A stretch of 64,000 bases of DNA from CAWANF01 sp963783355 (GCA_963783355.1 CAWANF010000005.1:248001-312000), one strand, 5' to 3'. Shown: positions 16,179 through 26,976, numbered from the stretch's first letter. Numbers and translations are program-made. The notes: generated by a model from the sequence alone, not told the origin.

Positions 16179-19157
16179 TTAGAAGCGAGCTCGAATACCG
16201 AAAAAGATATTCCGTGCTGGTCCATAAACCGAGGTACCATCGTTCAGAATCAAACGTGATCCCGGATTTCCGGTTGCCTGGAATTTTGCAGGCCCATCGG
16301 GTGTATTCCTTTCATAAGCCACGACATTTTGCTTATTGGTCAGGTTTGTGATATCCATATAGATATCAAAACCGGCTGTTTTCGTGACATGCACTTGTTT
16401 TTCGAGTCGCAGGTCAATTTGATAGTTGGAAGCAGCCGTCAGCAATGACCGGTCGCGTGGATCAACACCAATGGCACGTGGATAAAGGAATCCGCTTTCG
16501 AAGGTACCAACTAAACCGAGGTTGATAGCATACGGGAATGATGCCAAACGCGCGTAACACAACACGATGTGTACGGTCGTAACCGCCAGTCAATGTTGAA
16601 GTTCCTCCGGTAACCCGTTGAGGATAATACTGGAAGTCTTTCACATTGTTAAATGGCAATTGAGCCGCAGCCATCGTTGTATCTATGAAATTGTTTACGT
16701 TTTGTCCGGTCAATACCGAAGACTCAATAGATGAATAGGTGTACGACATTGTCAGACCTAAAGAAACATCTTTGCTGAATTTGATAGGACGGCGGCGCAG
16801 AACAACTTCGATACCACGAACATCGGCATATCCGAATGAAGTTTGGAAACTATGGAATGTACCGACCAAACGGGTTTGACCGGGCAATTCACGATCCTGA
16901 GACGTTAAATTCGTACGCCCATAATTTTGGATGCTACGCATGTAAGCATTCACATCAAGTCCCCATCCCTGCAGGAATTCCCACTGAACACCTAATTCAT
17001 AGTTATTGGATATAATTGGCTTTTGAGCAGGATCCTGATAGGTGAAATACGGGCTGTTCGAATTATTTCCATCATAGTGATCATAAAGAATACTATAAGG
17101 CACTAACTGTTCGGAACGATTATACGAGAAGTACATCGAAGCCGTTGAGCTGATCGGGTGAGAAACACCGATGCTTGGGTTCCAGAATACGTCGATAGGT
17201 ATTTTTTTACCGCGATCAAAATAATTACGTGCCATCTGACGTCCCTGAACGGTTACGGTATCTCTGACGAACGGATGATAATAGTCGACGATTTGGCGCA
17301 TATCGCGATTCACAAACTGAAGACGCATGCCCAAATTCACAATCAAACCGGCATATTCCATACGATCGGATGCATACAATGCCATATCCCAGGGATGGCG
17401 CTGCCAGTTAGTCGGAATATAGGGTTCAAAATTAGCTTTGGTAGGATCACCATTCAACACAAATCCTAAACCATCGACACCATATACCTGGTTATAATTA
17501 AAGGTTCTTCCTTTAAACGCCGCACCGGCCTGGATGTAATGGTTTTCAAAAAGCTGATTGGAATAATCAACCTTGATTACATTATCATAACTGCTTTGAG
17601 TTTCAGAATATGGAACCGGGTTTGCTAATTTATAACGGGTACCATCAGGTAACAGAATTCCGGAATCAGAATGAGGATCGGAAATAGCAGTATAAAACAT
17701 CTTTGAGCGATCGGTTCCCGTTCCAATATATTTCCTGATAACGGACGGTATCGGCAAAATTAATAAAGCTTCCGTGCTCATTGACACCCGTGAAGCCATT
17801 ACCATTATTATCAGGATAACCATATTCATTCTTATTGAATGTGCGGTAAGCCTGAACGGTCAGGAATGATTTTGGTGAAAGAACTTTCGTTAATTTCAGA
17901 GATGCGGCATAACTGCCCCCTTTGTTCTGGGCAACACCCTGCAGGTAAAATCTCCAGAAATCACTGTAGCTGGTATTGGCCCAGCTGCCCCATAAACCAT
18001 TGTCCTGAATCATACCAAGAGCTTCTAATTTAGTGCTCTTGTTGATATTGTAGGTCGTTTTAAATAAGCCACTCAACCGTTTTGAGAATTGATTCGGCTG
18101 ATAACCATAATTCTGATAAAACTGGCCATTCACCATGAAATTCCATTTATCAGTAATAGAACCACCAAAAGATAGTCTCAAGTCCTGGGTTGGTTTACTG
18201 CCGGCGATATATTCTTTTTAGTCCAGGTATATAATTTAGCCCGGGCAGCAGCTCCGGCATCACCGGTGGCCGCTATCGAATCCAATTGTGCTTTTTCCTG
18301 GAAATACATGTTGGCTGGTCGTTGTAAAATCCAAGCGAATCCGGTCCCGGACGGGCTGTGCTCGGTGAAATTCGGTATGAAACGAATCCACTGATTGGGC
18401 CCCGGCGATTTGCCAGTGTTACATCGACCACACCACCGGTTGCAGAAGGATATGCAGACGATGTAGCACCCGTATTCAACGATGCCTGCGCAATAGCGGA
18501 AGGATCAAGATTAAAAATACTTGAATTCGTTTGGCTGCTGCGGTTGGTACTATGATAGGTCAATCCGCCATAATTTGATGAAGCGGTTTGATAGTAATCG
18601 TCGGATATATCGATACCGTCGACAACGGTTTTCGTTTCATATCGTTTACTACCCCTCACAAATCCCTTGTAGGAATTACCGGTCGTCCCTATAACATCAT
18701 TCAGGGTGGTAACCGGCAGTGTTTGCATTTCCTGGCCTGTGACCAAAGAACGCGAAGTCGTCTGGTTGGGATCTACAACCGGACGCTGCGCCTCTACAGT
18801 CACTTCCTGACCCTGAATAACTTCCTGCGAAAGATCGACATTAAGTGTCGTTGTACGGTCCGGGGTAATTAATACATTTTGAATAATCTTCGTAGTGTAA
18901 CCTACTGAAGATACCCGAAGTGTATACGTACCCGGAGTAATACCGACAATGACATATCGCCCGTTGGGGTCGGACGCTGCACCCGTCGTTGTACCCTGAA
19001 TGAGTACGGTCGCACCCGGCAGCGGCGACTTAGTTTGAGCATCTGTAATTGTACCTGCCAGTTTACCTGACTGAGCCTGCACTAAAGAAGGTAATCCTTC
19101 CAGAAACAGACCTAGCAGGACAATCACAAATAACCTAATTGTAACATTGTGTTTCAT
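16179..19157 (-). pseudogene. TonB-dependent receptor (SusC/CarboxypepD-reg type), broken by four frameshifts
   Basis: Open segments at 19157-18273, an unlabelled stretch near 18309-18215, 18181-17666, 17829-16462 and 16565-16179 join into one outer-membrane receptor of about 990 residues. A signal peptide ends near VQAQ; ATG 19157 is preferred over 19163 because AGGAGG lies at 19164-19169. Next comes a carboxypeptidase-regulatory-like domain (AGTITDAQTKSPLPGATV, SSVGYTTK), then a plug (VDGIDISDDYY, ATGGVVDVTL), then barrel strands, ending in FFGIRARF with a terminal aromatic. Frame analysis gives missing bases near 18318 and 18215 and extra bases near 17735 and 16555. The protein would import oligosaccharides with TonB energy. 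It heads the operon with the T9SS-type protein and PorV-like barrel. Confidence 0.75.
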
Positions 19158-19889
19158 TATCATCCTCCTGGTTATTGTAGTATTTTACGATCCAATAGAT
19201 CTTGGATATTACTCGGGCTTTTGGAAGGACACAGTTTTCGCCATACAACTAATATTTATAGCTGCCACGACATTCAGATATGTCATCCACAAGTCCCATC
19301 ATAACTTTCATTACTAAAGAATCTAAAACCAATCACACGACACGTTTTAAATGTGACTAATTTGAATTCCCCTTAAATACGCTCACCATATTACCCGCTC
19401 CAATCGACTGACTTTTTACAACTGATCTTTACTCCTCGGATGGGAATGGTAAGTTCTGACTATGTTAATTGTATGCTATCGAATATTTAAGAAAAGCATA
19501 CAAAGATCAACTCAATATTTCAAGATTTCAATAAAAAAATCTCCTCTCTGTCAGATTTATCTTAATTCACTAAAGTACAATATGATAAAAGTTAATGTAA
19601 AAACATAAATTTACCTGTCATTTATTTCTTTTTTTAATATTCGATATCATCATACTTTTTTTTTAAAAAAAATTCCTAATAATGATTTCCCGTCCGGAAT
19701 TATCTCTTGAATTAGAATAAAATACAGTTAAACGCATCCCGAAATTCAAATTTCCGAACAGAAATAGTAATTCGTAGCAGACTGTTTTGCTAATTAAAAT
19801 AACTTTAAATATTTGGACTTTTAATTTGATGCAAGTTGCATTATTATCACATAAGTAAATACTTTCAGTCTATTCTGCCTTTATTTCAG

Positions 19890-19898
19890 GTCGTGTCA
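19890..19898 (+). promoter_or_regulatory. GTCGTGTCA motif, copy 1 upstream of the 20117 gene
   Basis: Exact nine-base match on plus, followed by TAAAATT. A second copy lies 63 bases downstream. Confidence 0.5.
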
Positions 19899-19952
19899 TA
19901 AAATTCCTGCCGGGCAGAAAGTCTTGTAAGCGAATGGTGTCCAATAATTGTC

Positions 19953-19961
19953 GTCGTGTCA
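19953..19961 (+). promoter_or_regulatory. GTCGTGTCA motif, copy 2 upstream of the 20117 gene
   Basis: Exact nine-base match, preceded by TC so that it reads as an overlapping TCGTCGTGTCA, the same context as at rhaB (34642-34652). It lies about 155 bases before the ATG. Confidence 0.5.
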
Positions 19962-20116
19962 AAAAACCTGTCTTTAATTCTTATATCTTATTTTTAAAAT
20001 GACAGATTCAAAATGATTCATGGCAACGCTTTTATATTACCGGCACCCAACCTAAGACAATAATTTTCAGATTTTTAAATATTTCTAATAATCGTTTTTA
20101 AAAGCTTCAACTTCTG

Positions 20117-22399
20117 ATGAAAAATATTCCTACCATAAAAAACATTTATTATCCTTCCGAAGGACAACCGGTCGAAAAAACAACCACTGATTTCCTTCAG
20201 TCTAAATTCAGTTCCGCTATAACAGCAGCTTCTTCGGGATTGCCACCCGATGGTTTCCGTGTCGGGATTCATGAAAGTACCTGGCAGTTTAAAGATATAA
20301 ATATTCCATCCGGCGTATCTTCATGGATCTGGATCCGACTTGATTCCGGCGGAAACGGAGAATTGACGGCATCAAAACCCTCGCTTTTATATTCCGGTGC
20401 TAACTTGTTATTTAACGGATTAAGCCAGGAACAGTACAGTCGCCTGTCAGAAGGCCTTTTCCTGGAAGTCTCGTTCGACTGGAACCGTCCGCTGTTCGAT
20501 TATACCATGACTCAATCGTGGCGATCAAATCGTAAATATGATGACGAAGCAGCTATCAGATATCTCGCAGAGTGTGGATTTACTCACCTGGAAGTCAACG
20601 GATTGGCTGCACACGTACCTTTCGAACCCGGTATACCTGACGAATATTATAACCAGTTTTATACCTATTGTCCGGATTTAACGCAATTTGTCGATAGTAC
20701 CCTGACACGTGGAATTTATCCTCACGAATATCTTCAGGCCAACCTGAACCGGCTAAAAAAATTGTCCAAAATTGGACGGGAATACGGCTTAAAACCCGGA
20801 CTTTTATCTTTCACCCCGCGCTCTTTACCGGAAATCGTATACGATAAATATCCAACATTGCGGGGCGCACGTATCGATCATCCCATGCGTTCCCACATGC
20901 CGCGCTACTCGCTCGCACAGGATCATCCGGTAGCCAGAGATCATTACCGTCAACTGGTTCAAAATCTAATGAATGAAGTTCCCGATTTGGATTATTTATC
21001 GGTCTGGACGAACGACAGCGGCGCCGGTTTTGAATATACCGCTTCCCTTTATGTCGGAAGAAATGGCGGACCTTACCTGATCCGGGAATGGCGCAGTCAT
21101 GAAAAAATTGCCGAAGCTGCCGGCAACAGCGCTCTTCGCTGGCTGCGTTTGATGAAAGATGCCGCGGCAGAAATCAATCCGGATTTCAATGTTATTTTAC
21201 GAATTGAACCTTTCAAAGTAGAACACGATACCATTATGAAAGGCATGGGCAACGGACTGACTGTCGAAGCTCCGTCTCTCCTTGTCCGCGGCTATGAATT
21301 GCCTTATGTTCATAATAATTATCCGGAACAACAAAGTGTGGCGGGAACGATCCATCAAACCAGCCTTGATCCAAAAGAAAAAGAGAAACTTCAGGAATTC
21401 AGATCAAAAGGTTTTGAACCCCTGTTAAATTATTCTCCCGCTTCCGGTTACAATATTGAACCGTTGCTTGGCATTCCGTTTCCGAAAATGCTGTACAAGA
21501 AACTGACGGCCATGAAAGATTTTGATTTCAAGCGGGTCAGTGCTTTTGGCGGACTGCTCAACACGAATCAAACTCCATATTGGCCCAATCCCGAAATCAT
21601 CAAAATGGTTCAATTGAACTCCGGATGGAACCTCGATGATTTCCTGAAACACACGGCCACAAAATGGATTGGTGAAGACGAGGCCGATAACCTTGTTGAA
21701 CTCTGGAATGAAATCGATCATATCATTTCATTCCTGCCCATTGTTCCACTCTATTCCAATTTTGGTTTTGTCTGGCTGAGAACCTGGGTTCGCCCGATTG
21801 TTCCGGATATCGAAGCCGTACCAAAAGAAGATCGTTTGTATTATGAACGCTTTATCGTAAGCACACCGAATAATCCTTCGATGAATGACCTGGGCCGGGA
21901 TGTATTGTTTGAACTGATTTCCGAAGATTCCGGACGCCTGATGGCTGATCAGTTTGATCAGAATGTCATCGCTCCGCTGGAACTTTTAATTAATAAAATC
22001 CAAAACCTTGCCAACCATTCGAATGAAACGGCTGCTTTGGTTTACCGCGATTTATACGAACGGATGCGCGCCTTAAAATGCTGGGCATGGACACAAAGAA
22101 ATACCTGTGCATGGGTTGCCGGCGTTTACGGATATCTGCGTTCAACGGATAATACTGAAAAAGACAGTATGCGGACCTATCTCAAGAATATGGTCAGCAG
22201 TGAGATCGCTAATACGAAAGATCTTCTCGAGTTATGGGAAACAGCTGAAGCGGAATTCATGCCGGTTTCCGGTGTCGGAGAAACCAGTTATATATATGGT
22301 GAAAATTTCGGCGAATTGCTGAAAAAGAAGATCGATTTAATGAAGAAATACGGCGATCGCGAACCGTATATCGATAAGGAGATTCTCTGGAGAGTCTGA
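20117..22399 (+). CDS. Unrecognised 760-residue protein, possible TIM-barrel glycosidase
   Basis: No signal peptide, so probably cytoplasmic. I do not recognise the family. The N-terminal 130 residues look like a beta-rich domain (PPDGFRVGIHES, GVSSWIWIRLD). From about 150 to 480 the pattern fits a TIM barrel: YDDEAAIRYLAECGFTHLEVNG, then KIGREYGLKPGLLSFTPRSLPEIV, LDYLSVWTNDSGAGFEY, INPDFNVILRIEP and LTVEAPS. The last 280 residues are helical. Acidic residues in VWTNDSGAGFE and ILRIEPFK are possible catalytic groups. The layout (beta domain, barrel, helical tail) recalls GH67/GH115-like alpha-glucuronidases, but I cannot confirm this. It leads the plus-strand run with GH172 and GH51, has two GTCGTGTCA sites upstream and ends at a clear terminator. 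Confidence 0.5.
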   Translation: MKNIPTIKNIYYPSEGQPVEKTTTDFLQSKFSSAITAASSGLPPDGFRVGIHESTWQFKDINIPSGVSSWIWIRLDSGGNGELTASKPSLLYSGANLLFNGLSQEQYSRLSEGLFLEVSFDWNRPLFDYTMTQSWRSNRKYDDEAAIRYLAECGFTHLEVNGLAAHVPFEPGIPDEYYNQFYTYCPDLTQFVDSTLTRGIYPHEYLQANLNRLKKLSKIGREYGLKPGLLSFTPRSLPEIVYDKYPTLRGARIDHPMRSHMPRYSLAQDHPVARDHYRQLVQNLMNEVPDLDYLSVWTNDSGAGFEYTASLYVGRNGGPYLIREWRSHEKIAEAAGNSALRWLRLMKDAAAEINPDFNVILRIEPFKVEHDTIMKGMGNGLTVEAPSLLVRGYELPYVHNNYPEQQSVAGTIHQTSLDPKEKEKLQEFRSKGFEPLLNYSPASGYNIEPLLGIPFPKMLYKKLTAMKDFDFKRVSAFGGLLNTNQTPYWPNPEIIKMVQLNSGWNLDDFLKHTATKWIGEDEADNLVELWNEIDHIISFLPIVPLYSNFGFVWLRTWVRPIVPDIEAVPKEDRLYYERFIVSTPNNPSMNDLGRDVLFELISEDSGRLMADQFDQNVIAPLELLINKIQNLANHSNETAALVYRDLYERMRALKCWAWTQRNTCAWVAGVYGYLRSTDNTEKDSMRTYLKNMVSSEIANTKDLLELWETAEAEFMPVSGVGETSYIYGENFGELLKKKIDLMKKYGDREPYIDKEILWRV

Positions 22400-22416
22400 T
22401 TCATTCATAATTGTGG

Positions 22417-22455
22417 AAAACCCGGCGTTGTCTTACTTGATGATGCCGGGTTTTT
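22417..22455 (+). terminator. Rho-independent terminator after the 760-residue gene
   Basis: AAAACCCGGC and GCCGGGTTTTT form the stem and T-run around an 18-base loop, 18 bases after the stop codon. Confidence 0.85.
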
Positions 22456-22478
22456 AGCAAAGAACATGGGACGGCATC

Positions 22479-23569
22479 ATGTCAAATAGTCCATTCAACG
22501 GGTTAGGCTTACATCTTGGGAATCTGTCCCTTCTATCGGATGCACAAACCCGCTCCATCAGTCCTGAAAATTTTTCAGGTGCGAAAAGGGAAAAGGCGGA
22601 ATGGCAACTGAAGGAACGGGTGCAAATGCGGCACGGGATCTCGGACAGGGCTGGAAAATTTCACCCAGTATTAAAATTGCGGCCGGAACAACCGTGACGC
22701 TTGCCGATATCAATGGCCCCGGAGCTATCCAGCATATCTGGATGACACCAACCAATAACTGGCGCCACAGCATTCTGAAATTTTACTGGGATGAATCTAA
22801 AAATCCTTCTGTAGAATGTCCGGTTGGTGATTTCTTTGCCTGTGGATGGAATAAATACGCCCAGGTTTCGTCACTGCCCGTTTGCGTGAATCCGGGCAGC
22901 GCGTTCAATTGCTATTGGGAAATGCCTTTCCGGAAGAACTGTAAAATCACATTGACGAATCTTTCCGACGACGAAACCGTTCTCTTTTACCAAATTGATT
23001 ATACACTTACGGATATCCCCGACGATGCCGCTTATTTTCACGCACAGTTTCGGCGAATCAATCCCCTGCCCAATAAACAAATATACTCTATTTTAGATAA
23101 TGTGGAGGGCAAAGGACAATATGTCGGAACGTACCTTGCCTGGGGCGTTCATCATGATGGCTGGTGGGGTGAAGGTGAAGTTAAATTTTACCTGGATGAC
23201 GACGAGTTTCCGACCATCTGTACAACCGGTCTCGAAGATTATTTCGGCGGATCGTATAATTTTGATGTTGGCAAAGAAAATGGCGGATACAAGGAATTCA
23301 CCACGCCTTATACCGGAATGCCACAGGTTATACGTCCTGATGGATTGTATCAGTCCCAAATGCGTTTTGGACTTTATCGCTGGCATATTATGGATCCGAT
23401 CCGTTTTCAAAAGAATCTGAAAGTGACCGTTCAGGCTTTGGGATGGAGAAAAGACCGCAGATACCTGCCGCGCCAGGATGATATTGCCTCTGTTGCTTAC
23501 TGGTATCAAACATTGCCGGCCAAAGCATTCCCCGGATTGCCAGATCGCGACGAACTCGATATAACCTGA
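22479..23569 (+). CDS. GH172 (DUF2961) glycosidase, one frameshift near 22600
   Basis: The first frame (22479-22697) reads GLGLHLGNLSLLSDAQTRSISPEN; the second (22601-23569) starts at MATEGTGANAARDLGQGW. Comparison with the intact paralogue at 46.2 kb (SNAQTRSIGPEN...GGMATLENG, then AARELGQGW) shows they are one protein missing one base in the AAAAGGGAAAAGGCGG stretch. Conserved blocks are GAIQHIWMTP, FYWDESKNPSVECPVGDFF, CYWEMPF, GKGQYVGTYLAWG, GLEDYFGGSY, and RWHIMDPIRF. GH172 members cleave alpha-fructofuranosides or arabinofuranosides. This copy has no signal peptide, unlike its paralogue, so it is probably cytoplasmic. It is followed 12 bases later by the GH51 gene, fitting an arabinose-related role. 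Confidence 0.75.
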
Positions 23570-23581
23570 AAATCATCCATT

Positions 23582-25150
23582 ATGAAACGCAAGGATTTCA
23601 TCAAACTCAGCTCCGCGGCCGGAGTATATTCAATGATGCCCGGCAGGAAAAAGCACGTTTTAAAAACGGTGGAAAAAAACACGATCCTAATCCACACGGA
23701 GGATGAAACGGGCCGGATCAATCCTGAACTTCACGGACATTTTCTGGAACATCTCGGCTCTGCAACGTATGGAGGAATCTGGGTTGGCAAAAATTCTTCA
23801 ATTCCCAATATTAACGGGTATCGAAAGAAAGCGGTAGAATACCTGAAAGTGTTGGAAATGCCCGTGCTTCGCTGGCCCGGAGGCTGTTTTGCCGATGATT
23901 ATCACTGGCGGGATGGTATTGGCCCGGCTGATCAGCGTCCAAAACGGGTGAATATGTGGTGGGGAAAATATACGGAAGATAACAGCTTCGGGACCCATGA
24001 GTTTATGGGCCTGACTCGTTTACTGGGGACGGAATCCTATTTAGCTGGCAATCTCGGCAGTGGTACGCCTCAAGAACTCCGGGACTGGGTGGAATACTGT
24101 AATTACCCATTGGGAAGCACACTGGCTGACGAACGTATCGCCAATGGAGACAAGGAACCGTTCAATGTTAGGTACTGGGGTGTCGGAAATGAAAGCTGGG
24201 CCTGTGGCGGGCATATGACGCCGGAAGAATACTGCTCAAATTATGCCAGGTACGCCACTTTTTTACAGCGTTTTGGTAAGACAAGCCCATTCCTCATCGC
24301 CGTAGGCCCCAATTCGAATGACAAAGACTGGACACGGCGTTTCTTTACGGCTCTCACTAAAAACAGGGATTTTGTTCCACAGATCAACGGCTTCGCCATG
24401 CATTTTTACAGCTGGGCGCAGAAAAGCCTGCCGGGAAAATTTACGGCCGATGCCATGTACGAACAGCTGAACTCTTTCCGGGATATGGAAACGGCCATCA
24501 TAGAACAGTATGCGTTGATAGGCGAGTTTAAATCTGAAAAACGATTCCCGAATATCCGGCTGCTGGTTGATGAGTGGGGGACATGGAAAGGAAAAGAGCC
24601 GGAGCTCGAGGCAAAATACGGTCGATTGTTTCAGCCAAACACCATGATTGACGCATTGGCCGCCGGTTTGGGACTGAATGTATTTCATCGCCAGGCTGAT
24701 AAACTCGCGATGTGCAACCTGGCCCAGTTAGTCAACGTGTTACAGGCCCCCATCCTGGCTCACGGAGATGAGTGTATCCGAACTCCGACGTATTATGCCT
24801 TGCTGATTTGTAAAGGCCACCAGGGAAAGCAATCCCTTCGTTTTGATCAGAATCCATTGGACAGGGAACAAATATCGGTTTCCGTTTCACGATCAGAGAA
24901 GGAAATGGTTATCACTCTCGTGAATATCTCAGATAACGAGTCGAAAGATCTGACACTTGAAACAAATAAAGGAAACATAAAACGAGCATCCGGCCAAATA
25001 GTACATCACCCTGACAGGAACGCTCAAAATACATTTGATAAACCTGATGAAATCGTGGCCAAACCTTTCTCTGTTGAAACACATGAAAATAAAATCAAAA
25101 TACACTTACCCTCTCTTTCTGTGGTTACCATTACCGGAGAATTGAGTTAA
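23582..25150 (+). CDS. GH51 alpha-L-arabinofuranosidase
   Basis: 522 residues. The acid/base glutamate is E204 in WGVGNESWACGG, and the nucleophile is E331 in LLVDEWGTW. HGHFLEHLGSATYGGIW (51-67), LRWPGGCFADDYHW (96-109) and the C-terminal beta-sandwich (about 420-522) are all typical. The enzyme removes terminal L-arabinofuranose from arabinan, arabinoxylan or arabinogalactan oligosaccharides. The first 20 residues (MKRKDFIKLSSAAGVYSMMPG) look like a weak or degenerate Tat-type leader, so location is uncertain. It lies 12 bases after the GH172 gene, probably in one transcript. Confidence 0.93.
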   Translation: MKRKDFIKLSSAAGVYSMMPGRKKHVLKTVEKNTILIHTEDETGRINPELHGHFLEHLGSATYGGIWVGKNSSIPNINGYRKKAVEYLKVLEMPVLRWPGGCFADDYHWRDGIGPADQRPKRVNMWWGKYTEDNSFGTHEFMGLTRLLGTESYLAGNLGSGTPQELRDWVEYCNYPLGSTLADERIANGDKEPFNVRYWGVGNESWACGGHMTPEEYCSNYARYATFLQRFGKTSPFLIAVGPNSNDKDWTRRFFTALTKNRDFVPQINGFAMHFYSWAQKSLPGKFTADAMYEQLNSFRDMETAIIEQYALIGEFKSEKRFPNIRLLVDEWGTWKGKEPELEAKYGRLFQPNTMIDALAAGLGLNVFHRQADKLAMCNLAQLVNVLQAPILAHGDECIRTPTYYALLICKGHQGKQSLRFDQNPLDREQISVSVSRSEKEMVITLVNISDNESKDLTLETNKGNIKRASGQIVHHPDRNAQNTFDKPDEIVAKPFSVETHENKIKIHLPSLSVVTITGELS

Positions 25151-25307
25151 AAATGTTAGCCATAGATTCATAAATACCATGATTTTACTATCATTTTAAA
25201 ACAATAATGCGGATATTTCATTCACTAAGATCAGTTGTTGTACATATCTGAATGTTGAATACGTAATACCGCTCTTTTTAATAAGAACGATAATTCATCA
25301 TATAATT

Positions 25308-25754
25308 ATGAAGATTGCAGATTTAAGCAAGATTGAAGGCCGGAGATATCCGGCACGTCGATTAACACAGGGAATGGCCGGAAACGGACATCCTATTCAG
25401 CCCGAACATTTTTGTATGGGCCATGTTACTCTTGACCCGAAGGGCGGCCAGGTACCCTGGCATAATCACGAAAATGAAGAAGTTTATTTTATCATTGACG
25501 GTCACGGGGAATTTTGCCTGGGAGAAGAAAGACAGGAAGTTCATACCGGACAAATGGTTTACATCCCGTCGAATGAGTTTCACCAATTGACCAACATCGG
25601 GGACACGCCGCTGCACATGATGTATTGTTATGCGCCGGCCGGTGACGTGGCACACTGGAGACAGGAACTGGCGGGAACACTCCCAAAAGCCGGTGTCGAT
25701 GCACCTGCTTTACCGGATGGGGCCTGGCCACAATGTACCGACAAGCCCGAATAA
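25308..25754 (+). CDS. Single-domain cupin
   Basis: 148 residues. Cupin motif 1 is PWHNHENEEVYFIIDG, giving metal ligands H52, H54 and E58; motif 2 contributes H92 in PSNEFHQLTN. Such small cupins act as sugar isomerases, epimerases, oxygenases or sugar sensors. It is 48 bases upstream of a Gfo/Idh/MocA oxidoreductase in the same direction, a common pairing in sugar-acid or inositol-like metabolism. The function is not assigned. Confidence 0.75.
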   Translation: MKIADLSKIEGRRYPARRLTQGMAGNGHPIQPEHFCMGHVTLDPKGGQVPWHNHENEEVYFIIDGHGEFCLGEERQEVHTGQMVYIPSNEFHQLTNIGDTPLHMMYCYAPAGDVAHWRQELAGTLPKAGVDAPALPDGAWPQCTDKPE

Positions 25755-25802
25755 GAACATTTTACTTTAGGACTGTAAATATTTAATTAAATCATTTTTA
25801 TC

Positions 25803-26963
25803 ATGCCTGATATTTCTATGCATAAGATAGGGATCATCATGAATGGTGTAACCGGACGCATGGGCACCAATCAACATTTGATCCGTTCTATCATGGCCAT
25901 TATTGAACAAGGTGGCGTCAAAATCAGTGATTCCGAAATTATTATACCCGATCCTATTCTTGTGGGTCGCAACGCAGCTAAACTCGAAGCGCTGGCTAAA
26001 CGAGTCGGTGTGGAACGCTGGTCAACGAAACTGGATAAAGCTCTCGCCGATCCCTACAATGTCATTTATTTTGATGCACAATTAACCAATTTGAGAGCAG
26101 CTTCTGTAAAAAAAGCTATCGAAGCCGGTAAACATATTTATTGTGAAAAACCAACCGGAACCACCGTTAAAGAAGCGTACGATCTATATCTGACAGCAAA
26201 AAAAGCCGGCATAAAACACGGAGTTGTACAGGACAAGCTCTGGCTTCCCGGGCTCCGGAAACTGAAGACCTTGATCGACAGTGGCTTTTTCGGTGAAATT
26301 CTTTCGGTCCGCGGAGAATTTGGTTACTGGGTTTTTGATGGAAAGACGATTCCGGCACAACGTCCGTCATGGAATTACCGTAAAGAAGATGGCGGCGGTA
26401 TCATTTCCGATATGCTCTGTCACTGGCGTTATGTCCTGGATAACATATTTGGTGAAGTACAGTCCGTTTCCTGCCTGGGTGCCACCCACATCAAAGAACG
26501 AATTGATGAAAACGGCAAAGCCTATAAATGTACGGCAGATGATGCCGCTTACGCCACATTCGAATTAAAAGACGGGATTATCGCCCATTTTAACTCTTCG
26601 TGGACAGTGCGCGTACGCCGTGACGATCTTTTAACTATCCAGGTGGATGGAACCAAAGGATCTGCCGTTGCAGGATTACGCGATTGCGTGGTTCAGGGTG
26701 AAGCGACTACACCCATGCCCGTCTGGAATCCAGATATCGACAGCCCGATTGACTTTTGGGATGGCTGGGAAGACGTACCGTCACGTGAAATTTTTGATAA
26801 TGCTTTTAAAGTACAATGGGAACTCTTCCTTCGACATGTTGTGAAAGACGAACCATTCAGATGGGATTTACTAGAGGGCGCTAAAGGGGTACAGCTGGCC
26901 GTGAAAGGCCTCGAATCCTGGGCGAAAAGAGCCTGGGTCCCCATTGAAAAACTTGAACGTTAG
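25803..26963 (+). CDS. Gfo/Idh/MocA family NAD(P)-dependent oxidoreductase
   Basis: 386 residues. The N-terminal dinucleotide-binding fold is seen (IGIIMNGVTGRMGTNQHL; the GxGxxG is modified), followed by the catalytic-lysine motif YCEKPTGTT near 115. The C-terminal domain has GEFGYWVFDG and DGGGIISDMLCHWRYVLD, the usual sheet-forming region with H203-like catalytic residue. Members oxidise or reduce sugars, sugar acids or inositols in the cytosol. The stop is followed by a strong terminator, so it ends the plus-strand run beginning with GH172. Confidence 0.85.
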   Translation: MPDISMHKIGIIMNGVTGRMGTNQHLIRSIMAIIEQGGVKISDSEIIIPDPILVGRNAAKLEALAKRVGVERWSTKLDKALADPYNVIYFDAQLTNLRAASVKKAIEAGKHIYCEKPTGTTVKEAYDLYLTAKKAGIKHGVVQDKLWLPGLRKLKTLIDSGFFGEILSVRGEFGYWVFDGKTIPAQRPSWNYRKEDGGGIISDMLCHWRYVLDNIFGEVQSVSCLGATHIKERIDENGKAYKCTADDAAYATFELKDGIIAHFNSSWTVRVRRDDLLTIQVDGTKGSAVAGLRDCVVQGEATTPMPVWNPDIDSPIDFWDGWEDVPSREIFDNAFKVQWELFLRHVVKDEPFRWDLLEGAKGVQLAVKGLESWAKRAWVPIEKLER

Positions 26964-26976
26964 GATTCATAGTTAT

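Larger units (their letters stand above)
19158..20116. other. 959-base divergent regulatory gap
   Basis: No open frame of useful length. It separates the TonB receptor (minus) from the 760-residue gene (plus). On the plus side it holds two GTCGTGTCA sites (19890-19898 and 19953-19961). On the minus side it has a related but imperfect CGTGTCGTG (complement of CACGACACG near 19336). Much of 19450-19860 is AT-rich. Confidence 0.6.
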
